Part shown: positions 18,409-26,217 of the stretch, piece by piece | How positions within the stretch are numbered: position 1 is the first letter of the stretch | Layout: every line of letters begins with the position of its first letter | From: Streptomyces roseochromogenus subsp. oscitans DS 12.976 | Lineage (GTDB): Bacteria > Actinomycetota > Actinomycetes > Streptomycetales > Streptomycetaceae | Reading direction: 5' to 3' | Length of the DNA stretch: 64,000 bases | Assembly: GCF_000497445.1 (NCBI RefSeq) | Contig: NZ_CM002285.1 | Span: 4,334,930-4,398,929, forward strand | Notes under the pieces: generated by a model | Database searches by the model: none | What the model saw: only the letters and a program-made list of their open reading frames with translations | What the model was told of the DNA's origin: nothing | Translations under genes and position numbers: made by a program

Positions 18409-19719
18409 CTAGGCATGGCGCGAGGACCTCGCCGGTGGCACATGGCGGCGGACCACGTGCGACGCTCGGTTCCGGGCTCGGGCGGGGCCCTGCTCGTGGT
18501 GCCGGAACGCCGTCCAGCACACGGCGAGGGCCAACGCGAAGACGGGAAGCCAGGCGAGGCGAGACCCCACCCAGGCGACGGAGTCCGGTGGGGTGTGCAG
18601 GCCTGGCAGCCGGCCGGCCAGCAGGCCGGTCGCCGTGGTCGCCATCATGGCCGTCTGGTGCCACAGGAAGATGGTCATCGCGGAGAGGTTGACGAAAGCC
18701 GTCGCCGCCCAGGCCAGGGGCCGGGCCATCGCGCGGCGCAGGCGGTCGCGGAGCAGGAGGGCGAGGCCGCACTGGGCCAGGCCGAAGGTGACGGCCGCCA
18801 GGGTCGGCGGGTTGAGGTTGGAGATCGCCGCGCCGGGGACGCCGACCATGGACACCGGGTAGCCCGCGCAGGTGATCAGCAGGGCCGTGGCCGCCGTACC
18901 GCCGAGCAGCAGGACCCAGGCCGGGCGGCGGCCGCGCAGCTCGCCCCGGGCCCAGGCGGCGCCCAGGGTGTACGGGACCAGCCAGCCCGCCGCCACGTTC
19001 ACCCAGCCGAGCCAGGACGGGCCGAGGTGCAGGCCGAAGCGGAGGACGTCCACGTGGAGGACGACGGCGAGCGGCCAGAGGGGGCTGAGGCGCGCGACCA
19101 GGGGGGTGGCGGCCGTCAGCGCGGCGAAGACCAGCAGGAACCACAGCGGGGACAGCGCCAGCTTGAGCAGCGTGTGGATCGTGGACAGGGGTGCGCCGGT
19201 GAGGAGGAGGGTCACGGCCGCCACCGACCACAGACCGAGCAGCGCGGCCACCGGGCGGAGGAGGCGGGTCAGACGGGCGCGTAGCCAGGAGCCGTATGTG
19301 CCACCTCTACTGCGGGCCGAGGCCAGGCTTCGCGTCGCCACCTGGCCGCCCACCAGGAAGAACACGGCCAGCGTCTGGAAGAGCCAGGACACCGGGGCCA
19401 GCCAGGGCAGGTGCTGCAGCGGGCTCGCCGTGCGCAGACCGCCGTCCTGCGCGACCAGCGCCGTGACCAGCCAGTGGCCGAGGACGACACCGAGTATCGC
19501 GAGGGCGCGGAGGGCGTCGATCTCGCGGTCCCGGGATGCGGGCGTGGCGGCGTCGACCTGGTGGGCGGCTCGGCGGAGGGCGTGGAACGCGTGAAGTGCG
19601 GTGGCGGGGGTGAGGGAAGTGAGGGGGGTGCGGGTACGGCGCAGGGTGGTGGGGGTGGAGGTGGCGGGCGCGGTGTCGTGCGGAGGGGTGTGGCGGGTGC
19701 TTGCTGTCTGTTCAGGCAC
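18409..19719 (-). CDS. Membrane acyltransferase 3 family protein
   Basis: The 436-residue protein has about ten membrane helices and the family motif REIDALRALAILGVVLGHW, with its conserved Arg and His. LWFLLVFAALTAATP and FLWHQTAM segments follow. Such enzymes O-acylate sugars, lipids or antibiotics at the membrane. The GTG start overlaps the upstream hydrolase stop by 8 bp, so the two are translationally coupled, and the histidine kinase gene follows within 13 bp. Confidence 0.88.
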   Translation of the reverse strand: MPEQTASTRHTPPHDTAPATSTPTTLRRTRTPLTSLTPATALHAFHALRRAAHQVDAATPASRDREIDALRALAILGVVLGHWLVTALVAQDGGLRTASPLQHLPWLAPVSWLFQTLAVFFLVGGQVATRSLASARSRGGTYGSWLRARLTRLLRPVAALLGLWSVAAVTLLLTGAPLSTIHTLLKLALSPLWFLLVFAALTAATPLVARLSPLWPLAVVLHVDVLRFGLHLGPSWLGWVNVAAGWLVPYTLGAAWARGELRGRRPAWVLLLGGTAATALLITCAGYPVSMVGVPGAAISNLNPPTLAAVTFGLAQCGLALLLRDRLRRAMARPLAWAATAFVNLSAMTIFLWHQTAMMATTATGLLAGRLPGLHTPPDSVAWVGSRLAWLPVFALALAVCWTAFRHHEQGPARARNRASHVVRRHVPPARSSRHA

Positions 19720-21328
19720 GGGTCACCTCCGAGGTCTCGCCGAGGGTGATCCGGGCCAGGTTGGCGAGGGAGGCCGAGCCCGGGGTGAAGTAGCCGCTGT
19801 GGTCGGCGTCGGCCGCGTCGAAGACCCGGGCGCCGAAGGCGCGGGAGACCGGGTCGGTGCCGAAGCCGATGGTGGTGCCGAAGAGGTCCGCGCTGGTGTG
19901 CGGGACGTGCCGGATCCAGTCGCCGCTGCCGCGGGCCGCCCAGATCCGGGCGTGGGTGTGCAGGGCCGCGGCCGAGTCCGCGCCGGTGCCGGGGCTGCCG
20001 ACGAGGACGATGTCGTCCGCGTCCAGGCCGGGGGCGGCGCGGCCGCAGACCACCGTGCCGTACGAGTGGCAGAGCAGGGATATGTGTGCCTGTGGCGGGG
20101 TCGCGGCGCGCAGGTGACGTATGAAGGCGCGCAGGTGGGGGGCGGCTTCGTCGGCGCGGGTGGTCGTCGTGACCGCGGTGCTGACCGTGGCCGGGGGTTC
20201 GTAGCCGAGCCAGGCTATGACGGCGACCGTGGTGCCGTGGGGTGCGCGGTGGGTGAGGTCCGTGTACAGGGCCGCAGCCGCCTGGTGGAAGCGGGCGTAG
20301 GTGTCCAGGGAGGTGTCCGAGCCGGGGACCAGGACCGCGATGTGGCCGGCGTGGGCGAGGTCGCCGAGGACCTCCGTGGCCTGGCCGGTGCCTCGGCCGT
20401 CGAAGGTGAGGAGGTTTCGGGACGGGGCGGCGAGGGCCTGGTCGGCGGCGGCGCGGTGGGGGTCGCCGTGGGTGGCGGCCATCTGGGCGGCCTGGGTGGC
20501 GTTGGCTCGGTTGGCCTCGTAGGTGGTGTGGAGGGTGGTGGCTGTGAGCAGGGGGAGCGCTGCGGGGGTGGGGGCGGGGATCTGGGGGCGTGCTGCGCCG
20601 GAGAGGGGGGCGGCGATGGCTGCGGTGAGGAAGGCGGCGAGTAGGGTGCGGCGCCATCTGTGAGTGCGGGTGGTGTGGGGCGCCTTCGGCGGGATTTGGA
20701 TGTGGTTTCCCACCCGCACCACCCGTGACAGTTTCGTCGTCGGGTGCGGGTGGCCCCCGCGGGGCGAAAGCGCCGCCGGCGGCTGCGGGTCCGCGGAGGG
20801 GGAAACAGCTCCTGTCGGCTCCCGCCGGTGCAAGGGGAGGGGATCCGTGCCGATCGGCTCGCGCCGGTCGCTGGAGAGGGGCTTCGTGTCCCTTGGCTCG
20901 CGCCGATCCCAAGACAGCGGCTCCGTGCCGATCGGCTCTCGCTGATCCCAAGACAGCGACCCCGTGCCTATCGGCTCGCGCCGGTCGCTGGAGACGGACT
21001 CGACGTCACTCGGCTCGATCCGATCGCTGGAGACAGACCCTGTGGCACTCGAATCGCATCGGTCGCCGGAGACGGACCCCGCGTCACTCGACTCGCGCTG
21101 CCCCCAAGACAGGGGATCCGTGACCGTCAGCTGGCGCCGCTCGCTGGGGAGGGAATCCGTGCGCGTCAGCTGGTGGCGGTTGCCGGAGACCGGGGCCGTG
21201 CGCGTCAGCTGCTGGCGGTTGTCGGAGACCGGGGCTGTGCGCGTCAGCTGGTGGTGTTCGGGGGTGAGGGGGTTTGTGTTCGCTGGTGAGTGGCGGGGGC
21301 TGGAGGAGGGCGTGGGAGGGTGGCCCAT
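19712..21328 (-). CDS. Alpha/beta hydrolase (DUF1023 type) with repetitive N-terminus
   Basis: The C-terminal 300 residues form a DUF1023 (Abhydrolase_8) hydrolase: LTFDGRGTGQATEVLGD, then the nucleophile elbow CHSYGTVV and a late catalytic His in DADHSGYF. Before it is a hydrophobic helix (RTLLAAFLTAAIAAPLSGAA) that could be a signal or anchor. Residues about 24-181 are a dozen degenerate 13-residue units of the LSSDRREPIGTDP type. ATG 21328 has an AAAGGA SD, so the repeats are probably translated; an alternative start just before the hydrophobic helix would leave them untranslated. It is coupled to the acyltransferase gene downstream. Confidence 0.8.
   Translation of the reverse strand: MGHPPTPSSSPRHSPANTNPLTPEHHQLTRTAPVSDNRQQLTRTAPVSGNRHQLTRTDSLPSERRQLTVTDPLSWGQRESSDAGSVSGDRCDSSATGSVSSDRIEPSDVESVSSDRREPIGTGSLSWDQREPIGTEPLSWDRREPRDTKPLSSDRREPIGTDPLPLHRREPTGAVSPSADPQPPAALSPRGGHPHPTTKLSRVVRVGNHIQIPPKAPHTTRTHRWRRTLLAAFLTAAIAAPLSGAARPQIPAPTPAALPLLTATTLHTTYEANRANATQAAQMAATHGDPHRAAADQALAAPSRNLLTFDGRGTGQATEVLGDLAHAGHIAVLVPGSDTSLDTYARFHQAAAALYTDLTHRAPHGTTVAVIAWLGYEPPATVSTAVTTTTRADEAAPHLRAFIRHLRAATPPQAHISLLCHSYGTVVCGRAAPGLDADDIVLVGSPGTGADSAAALHTHARIWAARGSGDWIRHVPHTSADLFGTTIGFGTDPVSRAFGARVFDAADADHSGYFTPGSASLANLARITLGETSEVTRA
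20786..21259. repeat. 39-bp minisatellite, about 12 degenerate units
   Basis: On the minus strand the sequence repeats every 13 codons (RREPIGTDPLSSD and variants). The first three units (QLTRTAPVS) form a subfamily distinct from the last five (REPIGT). Unit length is kept to whole codons throughout. Confidence 0.8.
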
Positions 21329-21492
21329 GGGCGGGGTCCTTTCAGATGGCCCGGCCGTCGGGCTTCTCTGAGAAGGAAAATTAAGGATCTGGGCCTGTCG
21401 TCGGCGTCCCGCCAGGGAGCTGTTCTGCGAGGTAGCTCTCAGGTACTACGGGTATCACCCGGGGGCGAGCAGTACGGGTCGGACTGCCCTCT

Positions 21493-22464
21493 TCACCACG
21501 CCAGTTGGGCGATCTCCTCCGCCACCACCGCGCACGCGTCCGCCGCCGGGTCGATCAGCGGGAAGTGGCCGACATCCTCCAGCAGCGTCAGGCCCACCAC
21601 CTCGCCCGCCTTCGCCGCCGCGTCCGCGTACGACTCGGCCACCGTATGCGGTACCACCAGGTCCGTACGCCCCTGGACGAGTGTCGTCGCGATGCCCGTC
21701 GGGAGGAGGAGGACGGGGTCGGCGTAGGGGCGGCGCTGGGCGAACGTGTCGTGGCCGCCCAGGAGTTGCAGGCTCGCGTGGCCGCAGACGTCCAGCTTCT
21801 CCGCCACCTCGAAGTCCGCGATCGGGGCGAGGGCGACGACACCGCGCAGCGGGGCCGGGCGGCCGGTGCGCCAGGGGGAGTCCGCAGGCAGGACGTGGCG
21901 GGCCGCGGCCCACAGGGCGAGGTGACCGCCGGCGGAGTGGCCGGTGAGAACGGTACGGCGCGGGTCGGCCTGCGGGAGCGCCTCGCGGACCAGGGCGGGC
22001 AGCGCGTCCAGGGCGGCCGCGACGTCGTCGAAGGTGTCTGGCCAGCGGCCGGCCGGAGGCGTGGCTTCGGCTCCGGCTTCGGCGTCCGGAGGGGTGGCTT
22101 CCGCGCCCGTGTGCTGATCGGCCTTGTCCTGGTCACCCTTGCCGTGGTCGCCCCTGTTCTGGTCGGGGATCAAGGGGGCGCCGCCGCGTCGGTACTCGAC
22201 GTTGGCCACCGCGAAGCCCCTACGGGCCAGATAGTCCGCGAACGGTGTGATGTGGCGGCGGTCGTAGCGGGCCCGCCAGGCGCCGCCATGCAGAACGACC
22301 ACCAGGGGAGCGAGGGAGTCCGGGGCGGTTCGGGGGGCGTAGAAGTCGATCACCTGGTCGGGGTGGCCGCCGTATGTGGAGGTGACGTCGGGGTCGAACA
22401 AAGGGTGTGAGAAGGCCGACTCCTCTTCGGCGGCAGCGCGGGCAGCTGCGGCGTCGTCCGGCAT
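21493..22464 (-). CDS. Alpha/beta hydrolase, probable kynurenine formamidase
   Basis: The 323-residue protein has the esterase/lipase oxyanion motif LHGGAW, the nucleophile GHSAGGH and a late His in VGHFPLI, so the Ser-Asp-His triad is complete. It lies directly downstream of tryptophan dioxygenase and kynureninase on the same strand, so hydrolysis of N-formylkynurenine is the probable reaction. A loop after YRRGGAPL is expanded by a hydrophilic insert with a duplicated GAEATPP motif, unusual for the family. The function is inferred from context; general esterase activity cannot be excluded. Confidence 0.8.
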   Translation of the reverse strand: MPDDAAAARAAAEEESAFSHPLFDPDVTSTYGGHPDQVIDFYAPRTAPDSLAPLVVVLHGGAWRARYDRRHITPFADYLARRGFAVANVEYRRGGAPLIPDQNRGDHGKGDQDKADQHTGAEATPPDAEAGAEATPPAGRWPDTFDDVAAALDALPALVREALPQADPRRTVLTGHSAGGHLALWAAARHVLPADSPWRTGRPAPLRGVVALAPIADFEVAEKLDVCGHASLQLLGGHDTFAQRRPYADPVLLLPTGIATTLVQGRTDLVVPHTVAESYADAAAKAGEVVGLTLLEDVGHFPLIDPAADACAVVAEEIAQLAW

Positions 22465-22680
22465 GCTCCAACCTCTCAGCGATGGAACGTGTTTGGCGTG
22501 TGGCGGACCAGGTGAGGAATTTTCGTTCGCCGTTGGCGGGACGGTATCAGGCCAGTCATGTGCGGAGGCATGGGGATGTGACGCAGGGTCAGGGATAAAC
22601 GGTTCTCCGCGAGGGAGCCAGGGCCGGGCGGGGAGGTCCGGCCCCCAGCCCCAGCCCCGGCCCCAGCCCCGGCCCCTCCC

Positions 22681-23913
22681 CTACGCCAATTCCTCGCTCA
22701 GGATCCTGGCCGCTCGTTCCGTGTCGGTGAAGGTCACGTACAGCGGGGTGAAGCCGAAACGGAGGATGTCAGGGTGGCGGAAGTCGCCCACGACCCCTCG
22801 GGTGATCAGGCGTCGCATCACCTCGCCGGCGTCCGGGCAGCGCAGGGCGATCTGGCTGCCGCGCTCCCCGTGGCGCTCGGGGGTCACCGACTCGACGCGG
22901 CCCGGCTCGGTGTACGCCCGCACGCAGCGCAGGAAGAAGTCCGTCAGGGCGAGGGACTTGGTGCGGACGGTGGAGATCGAGACGTCGTCCCAGATCTCCA
23001 GCGCCGCCTCCAGGGCCAGCATGGAGAGGATGTCCGGGGTGCCCACGCGGCCGCGCAGGGCGCCCGGTGCGGGGGTGTAGGACGGGCTCATGCCGAAGGG
23101 GTCGGTGTGGGAGTTCCAGCCGGGCAGGGGCGAGTCGAAGCGGGGTTGCAGGTCCCTGCGGACGTACAGGTACGCCGGTGAACCCGGGCCGCCGTTCAGG
23201 TACTTGTAGGTGCAGCCGACCGCCAGGTCGACCCCGTGCTCGTCCAGGCCCACCTCCAGCGCGCCCGCGCTGTGGCACAGGTCCCAGACGGACAGAGCTC
23301 CGGCCTCGTGGATCGCGGCCGTCAGGGACGGCAGGTCGTGCAGGCGGCCGGTGCGGTAGTCGACGTGGTTCAGCAGTACGGCCGCCGTACGGTCGCTCAG
23401 GGCGGCCGGAACCTCCTCCGGCGTCACCGCGCGCAGGGTGCGGCCGGTCATACGGGCCGCCGACTCGGCGATGTAGCCGTCTGTGGGGAAGGTCGTCGCA
23501 TCGACCAGGATCTCGGTCCGGGTCTTGGTCCGGGTCTTGGTCCGGGTCTTGGTCCGGGTCTTGGTCCGGGTCTCGTCCGACATCCGTACCGCCGCCACAA
23601 GTGCCTTGAAAACGTTGACACTTGTGGAGTCGCCCACGACGATCTGTCCGGCCGCCGCGCCGACCAGTGGGGCGATCCGGTCGCCGATCCGCTCGGGCGC
23701 GGTCCACCAGCCGCTCTCGTCCCAGGAGCGGATGCGCAGTTCGCCCCACTGGCGGCGCACCACGTCGGCCACGCGGTCGGGAACGTGGGCGGGGAGCGCG
23801 CCGAGCGAGTTGCCGTCCAGGTAGACAACGTCGTCGAGGACGAAGCGGTTCCTGAGCGGGGCCAGGTCGTCCGCCGCGTCCAGCTTCTCTGCCTGCAGCG
23901 CCAGTTCAGACAT
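22681..23913 (-). CDS. kynU: Kynureninase
   Basis: The 410-residue PLP enzyme cleaves kynurenine to anthranilate and alanine. It shows LDGNSLGALP near the N-terminus, the phosphate-binding GDSTSVNVFK, the HVDYRTG and DLCHSAGA segments, and the PLP lysine in CTYKYLNGGPG. Between the helix ending AAVRMSDE and the strand ILVDATTFPTD is a run of alternating Arg/Thr/Lys/Thr tetrapeptides that homologues lack, encoded by a 12-bp repeat. The start overlaps the dioxygenase stop by 8 bp. Anthranilate can feed secondary metabolism or tryptophan salvage. Confidence 0.95.
   Translation of the reverse strand: MSELALQAEKLDAADDLAPLRNRFVLDDVVYLDGNSLGALPAHVPDRVADVVRRQWGELRIRSWDESGWWTAPERIGDRIAPLVGAAAGQIVVGDSTSVNVFKALVAAVRMSDETRTKTRTKTRTKTRTKTRTEILVDATTFPTDGYIAESAARMTGRTLRAVTPEEVPAALSDRTAAVLLNHVDYRTGRLHDLPSLTAAIHEAGALSVWDLCHSAGALEVGLDEHGVDLAVGCTYKYLNGGPGSPAYLYVRRDLQPRFDSPLPGWNSHTDPFGMSPSYTPAPGALRGRVGTPDILSMLALEAALEIWDDVSISTVRTKSLALTDFFLRCVRAYTEPGRVESVTPERHGERGSQIALRCPDAGEVMRRLITRGVVGDFRHPDILRFGFTPLYVTFTDTERAARILSEELA
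23521..23568. repeat. 12-bp tandem repeat inside the kynureninase gene
   Basis: GGTCTTGGTCCG is present in four perfect head-to-tail copies with degenerate partial units on both sides. It encodes the RTKT repeat on the minus strand. Because the unit is a multiple of three, changes in copy number keep the reading frame. Confidence 0.92.
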
Positions 23914-24790
23914 GGGACCTCGCCGTCCACAGCTCCGGGAACACGTTCTTGCGGGCGCGCTTCTCCAGCCAGGCCACGCCGGCCGAGCCGCCCGTGCCGG
24001 CCTTGGCGCCCATCGCGCGCCGGGTGGCGACCAGGTGGTCGTTGCGCCAGCGCCAGACCAGTTCGGCGACGTCGGTCAACGCCTCGCCCAGACGGGCGAG
24101 TTCGCCGTCCTGGTCGGCGGAGTAGATCGCGGTCCAGGCTGCCTCGACGGCGTCGTCGGCGTCGTAGCGCTGGGAGACGTCCCGGTTCAGGACGGACTCG
24201 GGGATCGCGTGGCCACGGCGCGCGAGGAGGTGGACGACCTCGTCGTACAGGCTCGGCTCGTGCAGCGCCTTCTCCAGTTCCGCGTGGGCGCGCGGGGCGC
24301 CGCGGTGCGGGACGAGCATGGACGCGGACTTCTCGCCGAGCAGGAACTCCATCCGGCGGTACATCGCCGACTGGAAGCCGGAGCCCTCGCCGAGGGCGGA
24401 GCGGTAGGAGTTGAACTGGGCGGGGGTGAGCTGGCCGAGCGGCTTCCAGGAGGCGTTCAGGGCCTCCAGTTCCCGTACGGAGCGCTTGAGGGCGGCGACG
24501 GCGGTCGGGACGTCGTCCGAGCGGAGGGCGTTCGCGGCGGTCTCCCACTCGTGCACGATCACGGTGAACCACAGTTCCATGACCTGAGTGGTGACCAGGA
24601 AGACCATCTCTCCGGGGTCGTCGGAGAGGGTGTGCTGGAGGTGGGTGAGCACATCCGCTCTGACGTAGTCCTCGTACGGCGTCGTACCCGCGAAGTCGAG
24701 GTTCGGGTCGAGCGTGCCGTCGGGGTTCTGTGCGAGATGCGGGGCCTCGGGCTCAGCGGCCTGGAGAGGGGGTTGAGCCTGTTGGGACAT
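23906..24790 (-). CDS. kynA: Tryptophan 2,3-dioxygenase
   Basis: The 294-residue heme enzyme opens the indole ring of tryptophan to N-formylkynurenine. Family features include YEDYVRADVLTHLQ, the distal region MELWFTVIVHEWE, FNSYRSALGEGSGFQSAMYR for substrate carboxylate binding, and the C-terminal heme-ligand helix region WRWRNDHLVATRRAMG with the proximal His. It is the first gene of the kynurenine operon, and its 3' end overlaps kynureninase by 8 bp. Confidence 0.96.
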   Translation of the reverse strand: MSQQAQPPLQAAEPEAPHLAQNPDGTLDPNLDFAGTTPYEDYVRADVLTHLQHTLSDDPGEMVFLVTTQVMELWFTVIVHEWETAANALRSDDVPTAVAALKRSVRELEALNASWKPLGQLTPAQFNSYRSALGEGSGFQSAMYRRMEFLLGEKSASMLVPHRGAPRAHAELEKALHEPSLYDEVVHLLARRGHAIPESVLNRDVSQRYDADDAVEAAWTAIYSADQDGELARLGEALTDVAELVWRWRNDHLVATRRAMGAKAGTGGSAGVAWLEKRARKNVFPELWTARSHV

Positions 24791-24896
24791 CGCTGTCTCC
24801 TGTTGTTACTCCGGGTAGCGGTCCGCCCCTGCCGATTCCGGCACGGGGGCCCCGGTCCCCAAGCGGAATCCTCCGCAATCCCACCGGATACGGCAA

Positions 24897-24920
24897 GGCC
24901 CGTCTGCTGCCAGACGGGCC
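24897..24920 (-). terminator. Terminator of the DUF3151 gene
   Basis: A perfect 10-bp stem (GGCCCGTCTG and its complement) with a 4-nt loop stands 33 bp past the stop of the DUF3151 3' fragment and ahead of the dioxygenase promoter. Confidence 0.75.
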
Positions 24921-24952
24921 ACACCGGAACTCCCGTAGGGGTCAGCCCGCGG

Positions 24953-25104
24953 TCAGCCCAGGGTCTGGGCTGCCGTCGGTGAGGAGTCCCTCAGGAACTG
25001 CGCGCAGCGCTCGTACTCCTCCTGCTCGCCGATCACCTGCGCGGCGCGGGCGAGGGCGTGCAGGGCGCGCAGGAAGCCGCGGTTCGGCTCGTGCTCCCAG
25101 GGGA
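24953..25104 (-). pseudogene. DUF3151 host gene, 3' part cut off by the element
   Basis: This frame encodes PWEHEPNRGFLRALHALARA and continues to FLRDSSPTAAQTLG, the C-terminal third of a DUF3151 protein, with no start of its own. The matching N-terminal part is at 44703-44975 on the same strand. Joining the halves at the shared 11 bp restores a 137-residue protein in frame (NGWKGHGPVPWEHEPNRG). The break is therefore the integration of the element and not random decay. Confidence 0.92.
25094..25104. other. Left attachment core
   Basis: CTCCCAGGGGA lies exactly where the DUF3151 3' part meets element DNA. The identical 11 bp recurs at 44703-44713. The strand exchange must have occurred inside it. 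Confidence 0.85.
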
Positions 25105-25137
25105 ATGGCGGAAGATGTGCCGGGAGAGCAGGAGTGG

Positions 25138-25296
25138 ATGGACGGTATGACCGAGCAGGAGTGGCTTGACGACCTCGCGGCTCAGCTGCCGGAGCGGGAC
25201 CTGGAATGGGTGGTGGATCTTGCCAGGATCTGCTCCACGGAGTGGGCGAGCGACAAGCCCCCGACAGGCGAGACTCACCCACAAGGGATGGATTAA
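25138..25296 (+). CDS. Small acidic protein, paralogue of the one at 42474
   Basis: The 52-residue frame MDGMTEQEWLDDLAAQLPER and onward is clearly related to the 35-residue product at 42474: TEQEW against TEDEW, AQLPERDLEW against AQLPDRDEEW, VVDLARI against VDDLLRI. That similarity supports it as a real gene despite its size. Starts at 25105, 25138 or 25147 are all possible. It is the first gene inside the left end of the element. Function unknown; such short acidic helices often act as anti-regulators. Confidence 0.55.
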   Translation: MDGMTEQEWLDDLAAQLPERDLEWVVDLARICSTEWASDKPPTGETHPQGMD

Positions 25297-26217
25297 AAGT
25301 CCTGGCCATGGCATGGCGGGTGGTTCCGGACGCTGCTTCCACGTCCGGAACCACCTGGTCAGAGCATGTGCGCCGTGAGTGCCGATCCGTCGCGTGACGG
25401 GTTGTGCCGCACCGTCCGCTCACGCATCGCTCACGCAGAAGATGCTGCTGACCAGCGCGTTCACTCCTGGTGCTGCCTCACAGGTTTCGCACGCATCCGC
25501 ACGCTTCACCCTTCAAGTGGACCCCTCCGCCGGGCGCCGGATACCTGCGGCAGGATTCGAACCTGCGACACCCGCTTTAGGAGTTTTCCCTGGGCGGGGC
25601 TGTGACCTGCGGAAACGTCGGTAGTGGGGTGTCCGGCCTGGGAAAACACCCCTCCGTAGTTCTCACGTGTTCACGGGGTTTCCCGGCCCCATGTGTGCTG
25701 AATGCGTTCTGGTCATGTGGCCCCCCGAGAGGCCGCCAGCGGTCTGTCTGTTTTGGCAGGAGCGAGACGGTCCTGGCCTACCTGCGGTTACGCGCGCTGC
25801 ACGTGCGGCGTCGTCGTGAGCAGCCCTCAGGGCGCGCTTGGGTCGGAACTGGAGCAGAGCCTCAAGGACATCCTGGACGCTTCTCGGCGAGGCCCTGGTG
25901 CCGCCGCTGACCACCGACCGCCAGGCAAGGATCACCATTAGAGCGTCGCAGCACGGCGAAACGACGGACCACGCAGAAACATTTCTTCCGGAAAGCATCC
26001 GATACGGGCATTCGGATGACATTGCTGGCATATTCCGTCGGCAAGGTGTAGTTCAATTGCCAGCCCTCAGGTACCGCTACACACGGACTGGGATCTCATT
26101 GCGCCGTGCGCTGCACAACCCTGAGTGCGCTGCCAACCGAGGAACGACCGTTACCTCAGCCCCAAAGTGTGTCTTGCAGACATGCCAGCTCGTTCGACGA
26201 ACCCAGGGAGTTACCGC
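25297..26217. other. Non-coding left end of the element with older scars
   Basis: This 920-bp region has no convincing coding frame. It contains a tRNA-Arg 3' fragment (25542-25583), then GTTTTCCC near 25583 and its inverted match GGGAAAAC near 25650, as found around attP sites of tyrosine recombinases. The last 200 bp (from about 25940) are visibly AT-richer and should contain the promoter of the cytolysin-like gene. Confidence 0.5.
25542..25583 (-). other. 3' half of a tRNA-Arg(CCU), attachment-site scar
   Basis: Read on the minus strand it starts with the anticodon loop CTCCTAA (anticodon CCT), then the variable loop and a perfect T arm GCAGGTTCGAATCCTGC. The anticodon stem 5' strand, D arm and acceptor 5' strand are absent, so it is no tRNA gene. 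A 3' tRNA segment of this size is the usual identity block left by an element using a tyrosine integrase. Confidence 0.75.

Noticed and set aside
12676..22464. Secondary-metabolite cluster built on the P450, acyltransferase and hydrolases
   Set aside because: No synthase or scaffold enzyme is present, the genes are in separate transcripts, and order matches ordinary core genome.
23521..23568. CRISPR array
   Set aside because: The 12-bp units are contiguous without spacers and encode an in-frame peptide; no cas genes occur in the window.
25542..25583. Intact tRNA-Arg gene
   Set aside because: The D arm, anticodon-stem 5' strand and acceptor 5' strand are missing; only the 3' half is present.
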